Below, one piece after another: positions 19,901-27,222 of a stretch of DNA of 64,000 nt; within the stretch, counting starts at the first letter, position 1, and each line of letters opens with the position of its first letter. Source of the DNA: Bacteroidales bacterium (GTDB lineage Bacteria > Bacteroidota > Bacteroidia > Bacteroidales > Tenuifilaceae); the NCBI GenBank assembly GCA_028708425.1, contig JAQVYY010000002.1:104626-168625 (forward strand), read 5' to 3'. The notes under the pieces are model-generated. The model did no database searches. It saw nothing but the letters and a program-made list of their open reading frames with translations, and had not been told where the DNA came from. The translations under genes and the position numbers were made by a program.

Positions 19901-21416
19901 GTTGGGTGATGATGAAACCGTAACAGCTGTACTCTCGAATTTTGGTGATGAGATACTAGGTGTTGGTGATGAGATGAGTATTATCCTTTGGCTTAATGGT
20001 ATTGAGCAGGCAACCGAAGTGGTTACTCTAAATCAGGAGCTGAATTTAAACGAATCGGTTGAGTTTACACTTACAAAAACCGTCGATTTGTCGTCTGATA
20101 CCGAACACACCATTTCGTTAGAGACTGCCTACCCATTTGACGTAAATTCGAGCAATAATCGGTTGGATGTTCAGCTAGTTGCTTACGGCTTACCAACAGT
20201 TACTCTACCCGCAATAGATCCGCTTTGCTTCAATGCAGAGCCATTAACTCTAGCCGGCGGGCTACCCGAGGGGGGCATTTACAGCGGCAATGGGGTTACC
20301 GATGGCATATTTAGCCCTGCTGATGCAGGGGCTGGTTTCCATACCATTACCTACTCCTATACCGATGAGAATGGCTGTACTTTTGCAGCAAGTCAGGATA
20401 TTACGGTTTACGAAGCACCTCAGGTTGATTTGGGTGGAGACCAAACCGTTTCGGAGCCATTTACTATTGATGCTGGCCCTGGATTTGTTAGCTATTTATG
20501 GCAGGATGGGTCCACTGAGCAGACGTTCCTGGTTGAATATCCTGGCACCTATTCGGTTGTGGTTGAGGATGAAAACGGATGCGTAGGTTCCGATGAGGTA
20601 ACAATAGACTTTGATTGTTCATTACTGCTAATTGTAGAGCTAATCTCACCCGATACGCATTTATGCGAAGCCGATGTTTATGTAGTTGAGGTAGAGGTTG
20701 TTAATAAGCGAAGGGAGGCAATTGAAAGCGGCGAAACAATTATCGTAACATACCAGGTTTCAGGCTATGATTCTGTAGAGGAATCTTTTACGTTAACAGA
20801 AGAATTGCCTAATAACGCAACATTTACTTTCACCTTCAGCGAACCGCTTAATCTGTCAGTAGGTGAAGAGGTTATGATGCTTAGCGCTGATTACGACGAA
20901 CTTCCAGGAACTGTGTTTGAGCAAGCATTAACCGTTAATCCATCTCCTTTCGTTAACCTTGGCGACGATCTTGAGGTAACGTTCCCCTACACTATTCTAT
21001 CGGGCCTCACTGATTTAGATTTTCTGTGGAGCACTGGCGAAACCACGCCCACTATTGTTGTTGATGAGCCTGGCGAGTACTGGTTAACCGTTACCAACGA
21101 GTATGGTTGCCAAGCTTCCGATACCGTTGTGCTTGTCCTGTCGTCGGTATATAAAATCCCAGGGTCGGGTACTGTGGTTACCGTTTATCCAAACCCAGCG
21201 GACCAATGGATTACCATAAATGTTGAACCCAGGCAACCCGCTCTGTTTACCATTGAGCTAATTTCGCAAGCGGGTCAGCTTGTTTATTCGGAGAATATTA
21301 AGCAAAACCAGCCCTTTACCCATAGGGTTGATGTAAGTAAATTTGTTCAGGGAGTTTACCTGCTCCGGGTTTCATCGGATGGCGAATGGGTAACTGTTAA
21401 GGTGATTATTCAGTGA
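13968..21416 (+). CDS. Giant multidomain surface protein with T9SS type A sorting domain
   Basis: A 2482-residue secreted protein. Residues 1 to about 27 form a signal peptide. Then come a MAM/choice-of-anchor-J-like jelly-roll (FYEGFENG...GWGVCIDEVKIEE, about 30-205), a BNR/sialidase N-terminal-like domain (to about 345), and two more jelly-roll modules (about 350-525 and 640-815). From about 815 to 2390 there are alternating CARDB-like domains (DVGI...LxxSxxCELG) and short Ig-like domains (LDAGPGFVSYLWQDGS). A 181-residue CARDB-Ig unit is tandemly duplicated from base 19311. The last 75-80 residues (VYPNPADQWITI...QGVYLLRV...VTVKVIIQ) form the type A T9SS sorting domain. It is probably a surface adhesin or carbohydrate-binding scaffold; no catalytic domain was seen. 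Confidence 0.92.
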   Translation: MEQTNKRNLRRILYGTLAMLLCLSTVGQEFEEIFYEGFENGGKIPTGWTQQFVLGSRSWRFENGGYAPAGAPTFRHPSAAYAGSYNALFQDESVGPIRRLITKEINLVPYGSATIKPTLCFWHAQDSWGGATDELRVYYRRSSSSDWVLLEHYTSAAPNWTLREMLLPDDAKTETCQIAFEGISNWGWGVCIDEVKIEERGIVDRKVESFELKQKSSIIPSGSNVNPFGYLLALVSGNHQQIPLNSITLNYTGTDIGDIENINIYHTRDSTFSVNSKIPAEVSILGNEITVTAPTFNLRTGNNYIWFVFDINSESAHGNTVDFNLAANSVLLGDKTFPATAQHPAGAATIYESLMYTNFSDGNTWAKTSLWEVGEPEGVGIYDPSDAFSGANVLATNLAGNYPPGITNVSPETAISQSVDAKFYQNLAVRYRRWLNIEYFDKTSVKISNDAGIIWENIFQNNTAILDRSWQPISTDISQWATRKEDIRIMFSMDTTNLYTEYGGWNIDNFAITGEFIHSDVGITDATAPVQTCGLMDEPQEVRIMLRNFGGATVDVPFDIGYSLNAGSTYVRETYNTALESEADQGGVYEVEYTFATTADFTSPGLKNLKFRTFLEGDQDASNDGYEKTIYVFSTEIIPYQTSFEGNDAYWYPNGINSSWQWGAPSGTNINTASDGNRVWATALSQNYNHNEKSYLESPCFDLSTAEMPVIAFDYIMQVEQGADGLTLEYSIDGGASWTLLPAHEHYVNNWFDTPEVTALGSAGWSVNKAEYVTVKNLLPSDVVGVNGVKFRFVFGSDGATRAEGVALDMIRVYELPYDVGITELISPTSACEIGKDVALELKLKNFGYRTVPHDAPIAIVVKVDGGDEKSEIITIPADIIQDGDYTFTSTNTFNLFSAGVHSIVAYTNLAIDDDYSNDTLKTTVEVLGMPEFTLGPDVGVEDFNTPYTIDAGAGYSSYSWYELPDETTSVGSNQTLDVDAEGVFKVFVTKYINEELTCEAEDDISVMFSTKDVGVISIENLADACEHDAPISPEIVIQSFRNSPFDGTETIPLVVEVDGEIALTEDYTPDNGWGTLDETIPYTFTGTIDLSEAKTYSISIYTNLSDDLDRDNDGVSVSVDTYGLPEVIILTRTEQAPDVFEPVTEIISTRADTLVLKANDGFNSYQWERKTPDETIWTSLTSAQAYTPSSKNTNEYRVTVVDPNGCGTPETNNQVVLVNAYDLSLISINNLTEEICYTGELVPLSITLKNSGQDDYPIGTEIAVAANTPMGNQDEIITLDTPLGIGGELVHEFSESVNLPIGESYLSFSATTANDPVTSNNDLSITTTVHPASTVTIEPSILYKVFDQYEAYEIIPTYSEPYSEADVYTYIWHDGTVDPTYLVYNPTDYPIYEVTVENSFGCTASSSMSIISADLQVSSIVSPFTDCGLTNETPVIVSIKNSGNTTYTAGTNIDVDLYLDGTLVTAETITLTQNLASKGSREFTLSQTLDLSAATNATIQVDISSAAEEVYYDNNSRNKTVYALGYPTPNLGEDRDVHAWEEVLDPGYYDAYLWNDGSTERELVVTEDGTYSVTVTDFSGCQASDEVTITFYIDDIELVEVLSPISGCNLTNAEEVKVVVKNRSSFTLPAGQQVEVGYIHNSIPYSEIYTLSSDLDIDETLEVTLSQPLNLLERKAHEVTFFVDMDNDMRAENNQIEAIVNSYANPTVSIDAADGTTVNKPLLLDAGVGYASYQWQFESVDIDEGNNQTYTATQTGNYSVVVTNEYGCVGTDNVFITVLKPDYGINQLINPVNDCELGDNQIVTVEITNFGDDILGVGDEIDVTLWLNGIEEATEVFTPAQNLNPDESVNFTFSKMVNLLSDNEHAIAAELYYPLDVNSDNNYMEVQVVAYGFPTIDLGGDQSSNTGVLELDAGPGFVSYLWQDGSTNQKFTVTQTGDYSVTVIDEHGCEGGDYVHVTILEPDYGITQLISPVSACELGDDETVTAVLSNFGDEILGVGDEMSIILWLNGIEQATEVVTLNQELNLNESVEFTLTKTVDLSSDTEHTISLETAYPFDVNSSNNRLDVQLVAYGLPTVTLPAIDPLCFNAEPLTLAGGLPEGGIYSGNGVTDGIFSPADAGAGFHTITYSYTDENGCTFAASQDITVYEAPQVDLGGDQTVSEPFTIDAGPGFVSYLWQDGSTEQTFLVEYPGTYSVVVEDENGCVGSDEVTIDFDCSLLLIVELISPDTHLCEADVYVVEVEVVNKRREAIESGETIIVTYQVSGYDSVEESFTLTEELPNNATFTFTFSEPLNLSVGEEVMMLSADYDELPGTVFEQALTVNPSPFVNLGDDLEVTFPYTILSGLTDLDFLWSTGETTPTIVVDEPGEYWLTVTNEYGCQASDTVVLVLSSVYKIPGSGTVVTVYPNPADQWITINVEPRQPALFTIELISQAGQLVYSENIKQNQPFTHRVDVSKFVQGVYLLRVSSDGEWVTVKVIIQ
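19311..20610 (+). repeat. In-frame tandem duplication (543-base unit) in the type A surface gene
   Basis: The CARDB-Ig unit starting CCCGACTATGGTATAA at 19311 recurs at 19854, a spacing of exactly 543 bases or 181 codons. A third Ig half (DLGGDQ...DAGPGFVSYLWQDGS) follows at about 20424-20610 after an inserted divergent segment. Confidence 0.85.
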
Positions 21417-21591
21417 TAACGAATAACAGTGAGCTGTAATCTGCAACCGGTGGGTTATGGCTTGCTGAATTTGGATGTGGAATGCGAGTGAGGTCGAGAT
21501 TAAGGAGGTTATGGATATCCTCATCATCGTGAGAATCGATTTTTGAAAGGGAGCAAGGATGAGGAGCAAGAGCAAAGTGTGTGAACCTATT

Positions 21592-21632
21592 AGCTTCGAG
21601 AGCCTCAGCTACCAGTGGCTCTCGAAGGCACC
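21592..21632. repeat. Hairpin module TTCGAGAGCC...GGCTCTCGAA, copy 2
   Basis: Same arms as 2764-2838 but with a loop of only about 10 bases. Confidence 0.75.
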
Positions 21633-21675
21633 AGTTTCGAGTAATGGATAATGCGAAGCACCAGCAGTCAATCGA

Positions 21676-21711
21676 TTAACCCCAATTATTCGAACGAATA
21701 ATTGGGGTTAA
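21676..21711. repeat. Interspersed repeat, copy 2 (solo palindromic end)
   Basis: A perfect inverted repeat: TTAACCCCAATTATTCG and its complement around the two bases AA. It corresponds to the right hairpin of the family with TTAACCCC restored on the left arm. It is symmetric, so its polarity cannot be read. Confidence 0.9.
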
Positions 21712-21802
21712 CTTTTCGTTAATTCTTTTAAAAAAATTTACTTACTTTGCCAAATAGTTTTGCTTAAAATAGAATTGTAACTACCTAAAAATATAAAACA
21801 CG

Positions 21803-22036
21803 ATGCAGTTTTTACTCCTTATATTAGTAGTTCTGGTAATTATAGCCCTAGTGTTCTTGCTTTTAGGGGTTAAGGTCTTTTTTCATCAAACCCATAGGTT
21901 CCCCGAATACTCGACAGGAAAAAACAGGGAGCTGAAAAAGAGAGGAATTGGCTGTGCTAGGCACGAAGAGATCATGCGCTGGAAAAAGCCCGAAAAGGCC
22001 AAGCAATGCGGAACCTGCTGCGAGCATGCCTCCTAG
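21803..22036 (+). CDS. Small single-span membrane protein with C-terminal cysteine cluster
   Basis: 77 residues. Residues 2-27 form one hydrophobic helix. The rest is basic and hydrophilic: FPEYSTGKNRELKKRGIGCA, then RWKKPEKAKQCGTCCEHAS, with Cys in GIGCA and a CGTCC cluster. I recall short Bacteroidota proteins with a similar layout (one helix, FPxxxxGxNxxLxxxGIxCA) but no assigned function. It converges with apbE. In Na+-NQR systems a small one-helix Cys-rich protein (NqrM) accompanies apbE and helps assembly, so a maturation role for Rnf or another flavoprotein is an idea, not a result. The ATG at 21803 begins the hydrophobic helix. Confidence 0.75.
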   Translation: MQFLLLILVVLVIIALVFLLLGVKVFFHQTHRFPEYSTGKNRELKKRGIGCARHEEIMRWKKPEKAKQCGTCCEHAS

Positions 22037-22116
22037 GTTTTTTTATGATGATTTTCAAAAGTACGTTTAGTGATTCTGAGCGAAGTTGAGGAGCGACAAG
22101 CCCGTTTCCAATAACC

Positions 22117-22267
22117 TAACCCGCATTACTCATCAAATTTGTAAAAGATGAATGCAAATGCGGGTTACCCCGACCTGGTGGAGCCCAATTTTGGGCAACT
22201 AGATTGTTTGCGAAACTTAGTCGCTGTCGTAGTTCCTAATTATATTCGGATGGGTAATTGGGGCTAA
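22117..22267 (+). repeat. Interspersed repeat, copy 3 (long form, 151 bp)
   Basis: A full copy: left hairpin, CCCCGAC...GCCCAATTTTGGGC centre, TTAGTCGCTGTCG, and a right end reading GGGGCTAA. The right end overlaps the 3' end of the minus-strand apbE gene and supplies its TAG stop. Confidence 0.92.
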
Positions 22268-23265
22268 TCCTTTATCCTTTCTTGCAGCCCCTCGGTCATC
22301 CAAATCTCGTATTCGCCCTCCGTATTCGATGAAATCAGGTAGGCCTCAACCCCTGAATTCCTGCTTAACCATTCCTTTGATTTTTCGACACCCATTACCA
22401 TAAATGCGGTGGCAAGCGCATCGGCTCGAGCCGATTTTTTATCGATAACCGTTGCGCTCAGCAATGAGTGCCTTACGGGGTATCCTGTTTTTGGGTCGAT
22501 GGTATGACTGTATTTTACCCCATCGCGCACAAAAAATTTACGGTAATTTCCAGAGGTAACCAGCGCCTCGTTCGATAGCTCAATTATTACCTGTAAATCT
22601 TCGCCTGAAATCGAATTCTCGATAGGTTTATCGATACCCACAAGCCATTTGGTGTTTCGGGGGCTCTTGCCTGCGGTACGAATTTCACCTCCCAATTCAA
22701 CCAGGTAGTCGGTAATACGCTGTTGCTCTAGGTAATCGGATATAACATCAACGGTATAACCTGGCGCAATGGCGTTTACATCAATCATCACCCCAGGGTG
22801 TTTTTTTGATAGGTACAGGTCGTTTAGTTCAATCATATTGGCCCCTGTTGCTATTTTTAGCTGCTCAATGGTATGGGCATGGGGCATCTCGCCCCTCTTT
22901 GCATGAAAACCCCATGCATCCACCAGTGGGCCCAATGTTATGTCGAAAGCACCATCCGTTTCAGTGTTAAATTGCTGTGAGAGCATTACAATGTTTGCCA
23001 GCAGGGTATCAAGCAGGTAGCCTTTGCTGCTATTGTTAAAAGCGTTGATAACAGAATTTTTGCGATATACCGACATTGAGCTGTCTACCCTTTCAAGTAG
23101 CACATCAATTTCGGGGGATAAGTTTTTTTCCTCGGGAGAATAGTATGTGATATGGTAAGAGGTACCCTGAGTAAAGCCCCGAATTTTAATGTATTCCTTT
23201 TGTTGCTGTGCTGTGCATGCCACTAAGCTAAAAAGTGTAATGGCTAGTAGTAATCTTTTTATCAT
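22264..23265 (-). CDS. apbE: FAD:protein FMN transferase (ApbE), lipoprotein
   Basis: A 333-residue periplasmic flavin transferase that attaches FMN from FAD to Thr in Rnf/Nqr-type subunits, using Mg2+. The start at 23265 gives MIKRLLLAITLFSLVAC, a lipoprotein signal with lipobox LVAC; the longer ATG at 23289 would overlap the upstream gene by 20 bases and bury the signal. Family features: RGFTQGTSYHITYY near the mature N terminus, DAWGFH, DVNAIAPGYTVD, VELGGEIRTAGKSP and HTIDPKTGYPV, with SARADALATAFMVMG near the end. It follows the glycosyltransferase gene by 4 bases, so the two are probably co-transcribed. RnfD and RnfG encoded at 55.9-57.5 kb carry its target motifs. The stop codon lies inside a repeat copy. 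Confidence 0.96.
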   Translation of the reverse strand: MIKRLLLAITLFSLVACTAQQQKEYIKIRGFTQGTSYHITYYSPEEKNLSPEIDVLLERVDSSMSVYRKNSVINAFNNSSKGYLLDTLLANIVMLSQQFNTETDGAFDITLGPLVDAWGFHAKRGEMPHAHTIEQLKIATGANMIELNDLYLSKKHPGVMIDVNAIAPGYTVDVISDYLEQQRITDYLVELGGEIRTAGKSPRNTKWLVGIDKPIENSISGEDLQVIIELSNEALVTSGNYRKFFVRDGVKYSHTIDPKTGYPVRHSLLSATVIDKKSARADALATAFMVMGVEKSKEWLSRNSGVEAYLISSNTEGEYEIWMTEGLQERIKD

Positions 23266-23269
23266 GCTG

Positions 23270-25216
23270 CTAACGGGTTCTTTGGGCAATGTTTATCCAA
23301 ATGGCTTTAATATCTTTTGAAATGCTATAGTTCTTTGCATATAGCATGTTAATTTTTTCGACCTGACCATTGCTAAGGCTCTCTATTTCTGAGGATTTAA
23401 TGGGCGGAAAAACACCTTGTTTTATATGCGGTAACCCTTTTTCATTTTTGCCAATGTAACCTACCCAGGTACGCTTACCAATTAGTACACGTAAACTATT
23501 ACGAAGCATGGTTATGATACCATTGCCAAAAAATACAAGTACTGGCGATAGCGCAATCAAAGCAGTGCTTGTTGTGATATCTAGAATTCGTTTAAATCTT
23601 TTGTTCGATGGTAGCGATATTGCATTTATATCAACCGTGTACAGGTCGCCTGCCGTATCTATCGAGTTGCTGCCGATAACCGATAAGCTATCGGGTGGTG
23701 CAATTTTAAAATCGACCCCTTGCGAAACAAGCGAAAGCATCGATTTGATAATCTCGTGCGATGATACGTCGCTTGAGCAGTAAATAATTTCATCAATCTC
23801 GTTAACCCTCACAATCTCGTTAAGCTGCGCTAGGGTGCCCAAGCTGTCGTTTTGTATTAAATCGTTGCTAGGCGATACAATACCCATAAGTTGCTTGTTA
23901 ACCGAGGCTTGGCTCATAATACTTTCTACTCTTATGGCCTCATCGTGTTTCCCCACAATAACTATCCGTTTGGGTTTGCGAATGTCTCTCCGTGGTTCTT
24001 TCCTAATTAGTGCGTAACCTATATGTGTTAGCTGTATTAAGCCAATGGACCAAACCGACAGCAGTAAAATTATGGCGCGCGAAAAACGCATCTCCTCAGG
24101 AAGTAGCGAGTACAGCAAAAGTATTACCACGCTTCCAATGGCAACCCCTTTGGCTGCAGCTAATTTTTTTCGGGGCTCATCGTAACCTCCCGATAACCAT
24201 ATCGATATAAGCCAAATTGCGATGCAAGCAATCGAAAGTACCATTACAAGCTTATCGGGATATATGTTAGTGGAGCTAAACCTAAATTTTTCCCAGAAAG
24301 GTACTATAACAACAATGCCTAGCGTAATAATTACAGCATCTGTAAATGGCTCAATGTAGCGTTTAAGTATTCGTTTGGCAATACTTAGGGCTGCTCTAAA
24401 GTATATGGCAATGTAAATTAGAGTTGTGTAAATAAAAGCGTTTTTTTGCGAAAAGTGTTTTCGAGCAAAAATTATCATGGCCCTATAAAATACCATTACG
24501 TAGTTTATGCTACCTTTTTTTGTGCTTTCACCCTTGTAGTGTATTATGGTCGTTTCGGGGAAGTAGTAATTTTTAAATCCGCTTTTAATAATTCGATACG
24601 AGAGGTCAATATCCTCTCCATACATAAAAAACGACTCGTCGAAAAGCCCCGCTTTATCAAGGGCCTTTTTCCTAATGAACATAAAAGCCCCAGGTAGTAT
24701 TTCAATTTCGTGGGTTTGATTCTCGTCGAGGTGCCCAAGATGATAACGAGCAAATTTTTTGGAATGAGGAAATAGCTTTGCAAAACCGAATATTTTGTAA
24801 AACGAAACCATGGGCGAGGGCAAGGCCCTTTTCGATTCGGGAAGAAAATGCCCTTTACCGTCAATCATTTTTACCGATAGGCTTCCAGCATCGGGGTATT
24901 CGTCCATAAATTTCAGGCATTTGCTAAATGTATCCTCCCCAACCACCGTGTCGGGGTTTAGCACCAGAACATACTCGCCCGATACAAGCCTAAGTGCCTG
25001 ATTGTTGGCAAATGAGAATCCATGGTTTTGAGTATTCTCGATAAGTTTAACGTCGGGGAATCGTTCCTTTACCATTTGGCACGATCCGTCAACCGAAGCA
25101 TTGTCAACTACAAACACTTCGCCCTTAATGTCTTTCATCGCTTTAAAAACCGAGATCAGGCATTGTTCCAAAAAGTACTTAACGTTGTAGTTAACGATTA
25201 CAACCGATAGAGTCAT
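23270..25216 (-). CDS. Membrane glycosyltransferase family 2, fused to a degenerate sugar-transferase-like half
   Basis: 648 residues from the ATG at 25216, chosen because MTLSVVIVNYN is the normal GT2 start; the ATG at 25291 adds 25 unmatched residues. Residues 1 to about 235 form a GT-A domain (VFVVDNASVDGS, LNPDT and FFMYGEDIDLSYRI, rhamnosyl/dTDP-sugar type). About 270-420 holds five likely membrane helices. About 425-540 resembles the nucleotide-binding-like domain of polyprenyl-phosphate sugar transferases. KRFKRILDITTSTALIALSP (about 545) resembles the membrane entry of that family, yet its usual catalytic motifs are absent. The probable role is making a surface glycan, with the second half structural or regulatory. 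Confidence 0.88.
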   Translation of the reverse strand: MTLSVVIVNYNVKYFLEQCLISVFKAMKDIKGEVFVVDNASVDGSCQMVKERFPDVKLIENTQNHGFSFANNQALRLVSGEYVLVLNPDTVVGEDTFSKCLKFMDEYPDAGSLSVKMIDGKGHFLPESKRALPSPMVSFYKIFGFAKLFPHSKKFARYHLGHLDENQTHEIEILPGAFMFIRKKALDKAGLFDESFFMYGEDIDLSYRIIKSGFKNYYFPETTIIHYKGESTKKGSINYVMVFYRAMIIFARKHFSQKNAFIYTTLIYIAIYFRAALSIAKRILKRYIEPFTDAVIITLGIVVIVPFWEKFRFSSTNIYPDKLVMVLSIACIAIWLISIWLSGGYDEPRKKLAAAKGVAIGSVVILLLYSLLPEEMRFSRAIILLLSVWSIGLIQLTHIGYALIRKEPRRDIRKPKRIVIVGKHDEAIRVESIMSQASVNKQLMGIVSPSNDLIQNDSLGTLAQLNEIVRVNEIDEIIYCSSDVSSHEIIKSMLSLVSQGVDFKIAPPDSLSVIGSNSIDTAGDLYTVDINAISLPSNKRFKRILDITTSTALIALSPVLVFFGNGIITMLRNSLRVLIGKRTWVGYIGKNEKGLPHIKQGVFPPIKSSEIESLSNGQVEKINMLYAKNYSISKDIKAIWINIAQRTR

Positions 25217-25321
25217 GGGTATTATGAATTTTGCAAAGCCAAAGGTAGTAAAAACTATTTTGTTGGTTGCCCTTATTGCCCACCGAAACAAAAAAGGCTG
25301 TTTCGCTTCATAGGCATCTTT

Positions 25322-25371
25322 TTAACCCGCATTGTTCATCAAACTTAGTAAGGATGAATAGTTGGGGTTAA
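25322..25371 (+). repeat. Interspersed repeat, copy 4 (minimal, 50 bp)
   Basis: Only the two ends are left: TTAACCCGCATTGTTCATC, 12 bases, then GATGAATAGTTGGGGTTAA. This shows most clearly that the ends are inverted repeats of about 19 bases. Confidence 0.9.
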
Positions 25372-25425
25372 GTATTATCCTGATGTGCTTATCGTTTCAC
25401 GGATGTTGGATTTGTTTTTTTGTAG

Positions 25426-26907
25426 CTACTCCTCGTCAATATTTACGGGTACTTCACTTCTCATCTCCTTGTCAGTAAATCTTCTAATATTTATATTGAA
25501 TGCCGCCATAAAAATACTCATAAAGGGACTAATTATGTTAAAGAAAGCGTAAGGTAAGAAAGTTAAAACGGGCACACCCAGAACAGCTGCTTGCGTTGCT
25601 CCGCAAGTGTTCCAGGGTACCAAAACAGATGTTACAGTTCCAGAATCCTCAAGCGTACGGCTTAGCACTTCTGGCTTAAGCCCGCGATCTCTATAGGTTT
25701 TTGCAAACATTCGGCCTGGAACCACAATTGCGATGTATTGATCCGATGCAGTTATATTGAAAAACAGGCACGTGCCAACGGTGGTTGCCACAAGCGAGCC
25801 AGTGGTTTTTGCAAAACGTATAATGCTTTCGGTTATCCTTACAAGAAAACCACCCGCCTCCATAACTCCGCCAAAAATCATTGCAGCCAGAATAAGCCAA
25901 ATTGTGTTTAGCATGCCAGCCATACCGTTTGTGCTTAGTAGGTCGTTTACCTGTAGGTCACTAGTGGTAACCGAAATACTCCCAAACATGCTTTGCATAA
26001 CCGCAACGTACGACGACATGGTGTAGCTGTGGTCAATGCCCGAAATTTGGTTTACAACATGGGGTTGAAAAATAATTGCGAATATAGCACCCAGTATAGT
26101 GCCAGCCATTAGGGCGGGTAGAGGAGGCATTTTTTTCACAATTATTACAATCAAAATTATGGGGACTAGAAACAACCAGGGTGTTATGTTAAAGGTGGTT
26201 TCAAGGGCAAGTAGGGTCGATGCAACACTCACTACAGCATCCGTGTGGTTGTAGGTTAACCCCAGTATAAAAAAGATTATTAGCGTAATTATTATGGCAG
26301 GGCCAGATGTATAAATCATATATCGTATGTGGGTAAAAAGATCGGTACCTGCCATGGCGGGAGCAAGGTTTGTTGTGTCGGAAAGGGGCGACATTTTATC
26401 GCCAAAGTACGCCCCCGAAATTATTGCGCCAGCTATTATGCCATTGCTAAATCCTAGGGCATTGCCTATTCCGAGTAGTGCCACCCCAATAGTTGCTACT
26501 GTTGACCATGAGCTGCCCGTGGCGAGCGATACCAAGGCGCATATTATTACCGAGGCCATCAGAAAAATTGAGGGGTGAAGTATTTTTAGTCCGTAATATA
26601 TCATAGCTGGCACCACACCGCTCAAAAGCCACGTTCCTGCCAGTGAGCCAATTAGTAGAAGAATGAGCATGGATGGCATGGCAGAGCTGATGCTTTTTAC
26701 TATTTGATTGCGTACCTCAACCCATTTTAATCCTAACGATACGGCTATAATTGCACCAATAGTGGCGGCAAGTAGTAGGGCAATTTGGTTGGCACCCGAT
26801 AGGGTATCTTCACCAAAGAAGTAAACATTTAGGACCAAGAAAAATATTAGGAATAGAATGGGAATAAATGCTTGAAAAATACTTGGCTTTTTAATCCTAT
26901 CGGTCAT
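25426..26907 (-). CDS. nhaC: Na+/H+ antiporter NhaC family
   Basis: 493 residues with about 11-12 hydrophobic helices; inner-membrane exchanger that expels Na+ in return for H+. Typical NhaC regions are LATGSSWSTVATIGVALLGI, GAIISGAYFGDKMSPLSDTT (the conserved core with acidic residues) and, near the C terminus, VPWNTCGATQAAVLGV. Length and both half-signatures are normal. It is a single-gene unit. Paired with Rnf, which can generate a Na+ or H+ gradient, it would adjust internal Na+ and pH. Confidence 0.93.
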   Translation of the reverse strand: MTDRIKKPSIFQAFIPILFLIFFLVLNVYFFGEDTLSGANQIALLLAATIGAIIAVSLGLKWVEVRNQIVKSISSAMPSMLILLLIGSLAGTWLLSGVVPAMIYYGLKILHPSIFLMASVIICALVSLATGSSWSTVATIGVALLGIGNALGFSNGIIAGAIISGAYFGDKMSPLSDTTNLAPAMAGTDLFTHIRYMIYTSGPAIIITLIIFFILGLTYNHTDAVVSVASTLLALETTFNITPWLFLVPIILIVIIVKKMPPLPALMAGTILGAIFAIIFQPHVVNQISGIDHSYTMSSYVAVMQSMFGSISVTTSDLQVNDLLSTNGMAGMLNTIWLILAAMIFGGVMEAGGFLVRITESIIRFAKTTGSLVATTVGTCLFFNITASDQYIAIVVPGRMFAKTYRDRGLKPEVLSRTLEDSGTVTSVLVPWNTCGATQAAVLGVPVLTFLPYAFFNIISPFMSIFMAAFNINIRRFTDKEMRSEVPVNIDEE

Positions 26908-27222
26908 GCTGTGTTTGATTTTAATTCAATCTCGAAATATAGCTAAATTTTGCATTGCCTATCGGGTTCACCGTGCTATTTGGTAAAAATATTATACCGA
27001 GCTACTCTGTTAAAAAAGTTTAAATCTATATTTAGAACTTATTTATATAGTTATATATATATCCTTTGTCATGCAGGGGTTTTAGCGCATCAATTATTTA
27101 GAATGCTGCTTTAGCTGTTTTTGTTGTCTGAGTGTTTGGTTTGTTTTTGTTTATTCCTATCGTATATTTGCATATACATATTTTAATTAGACTGAATAAA
27201 AACAACAGTAAATTATACCACT
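26908..27222. other. Divergent intergenic region nhaC / ECF sigma factor
   Basis: A/T-rich, with a TATATATATA run near 27052-27062 and the sigma-factor promoter at 27140-27170. No gene was seen. Confidence 0.7.
27140..27170 (+). promoter_or_regulatory. Promoter of the ECF sigma-factor gene
   Basis: TTTG (27140-27143), a 19-base spacer, then TATATTTG (27163-27170): an exact match to the Bacteroidota housekeeping promoter. The gene is therefore at least partly driven by the primary sigma factor. Confidence 0.8.

Larger units (their letters stand above)
21417..21802. other. Intergenic region without a gene
   Basis: Holds the second copy of the TTCGAGAGCC hairpin module (21592-21632) and a solo palindromic end of the interspersed repeat (21676-21711). 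The rest is A/T-rich, and no ORF is supported. Confidence 0.7.
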
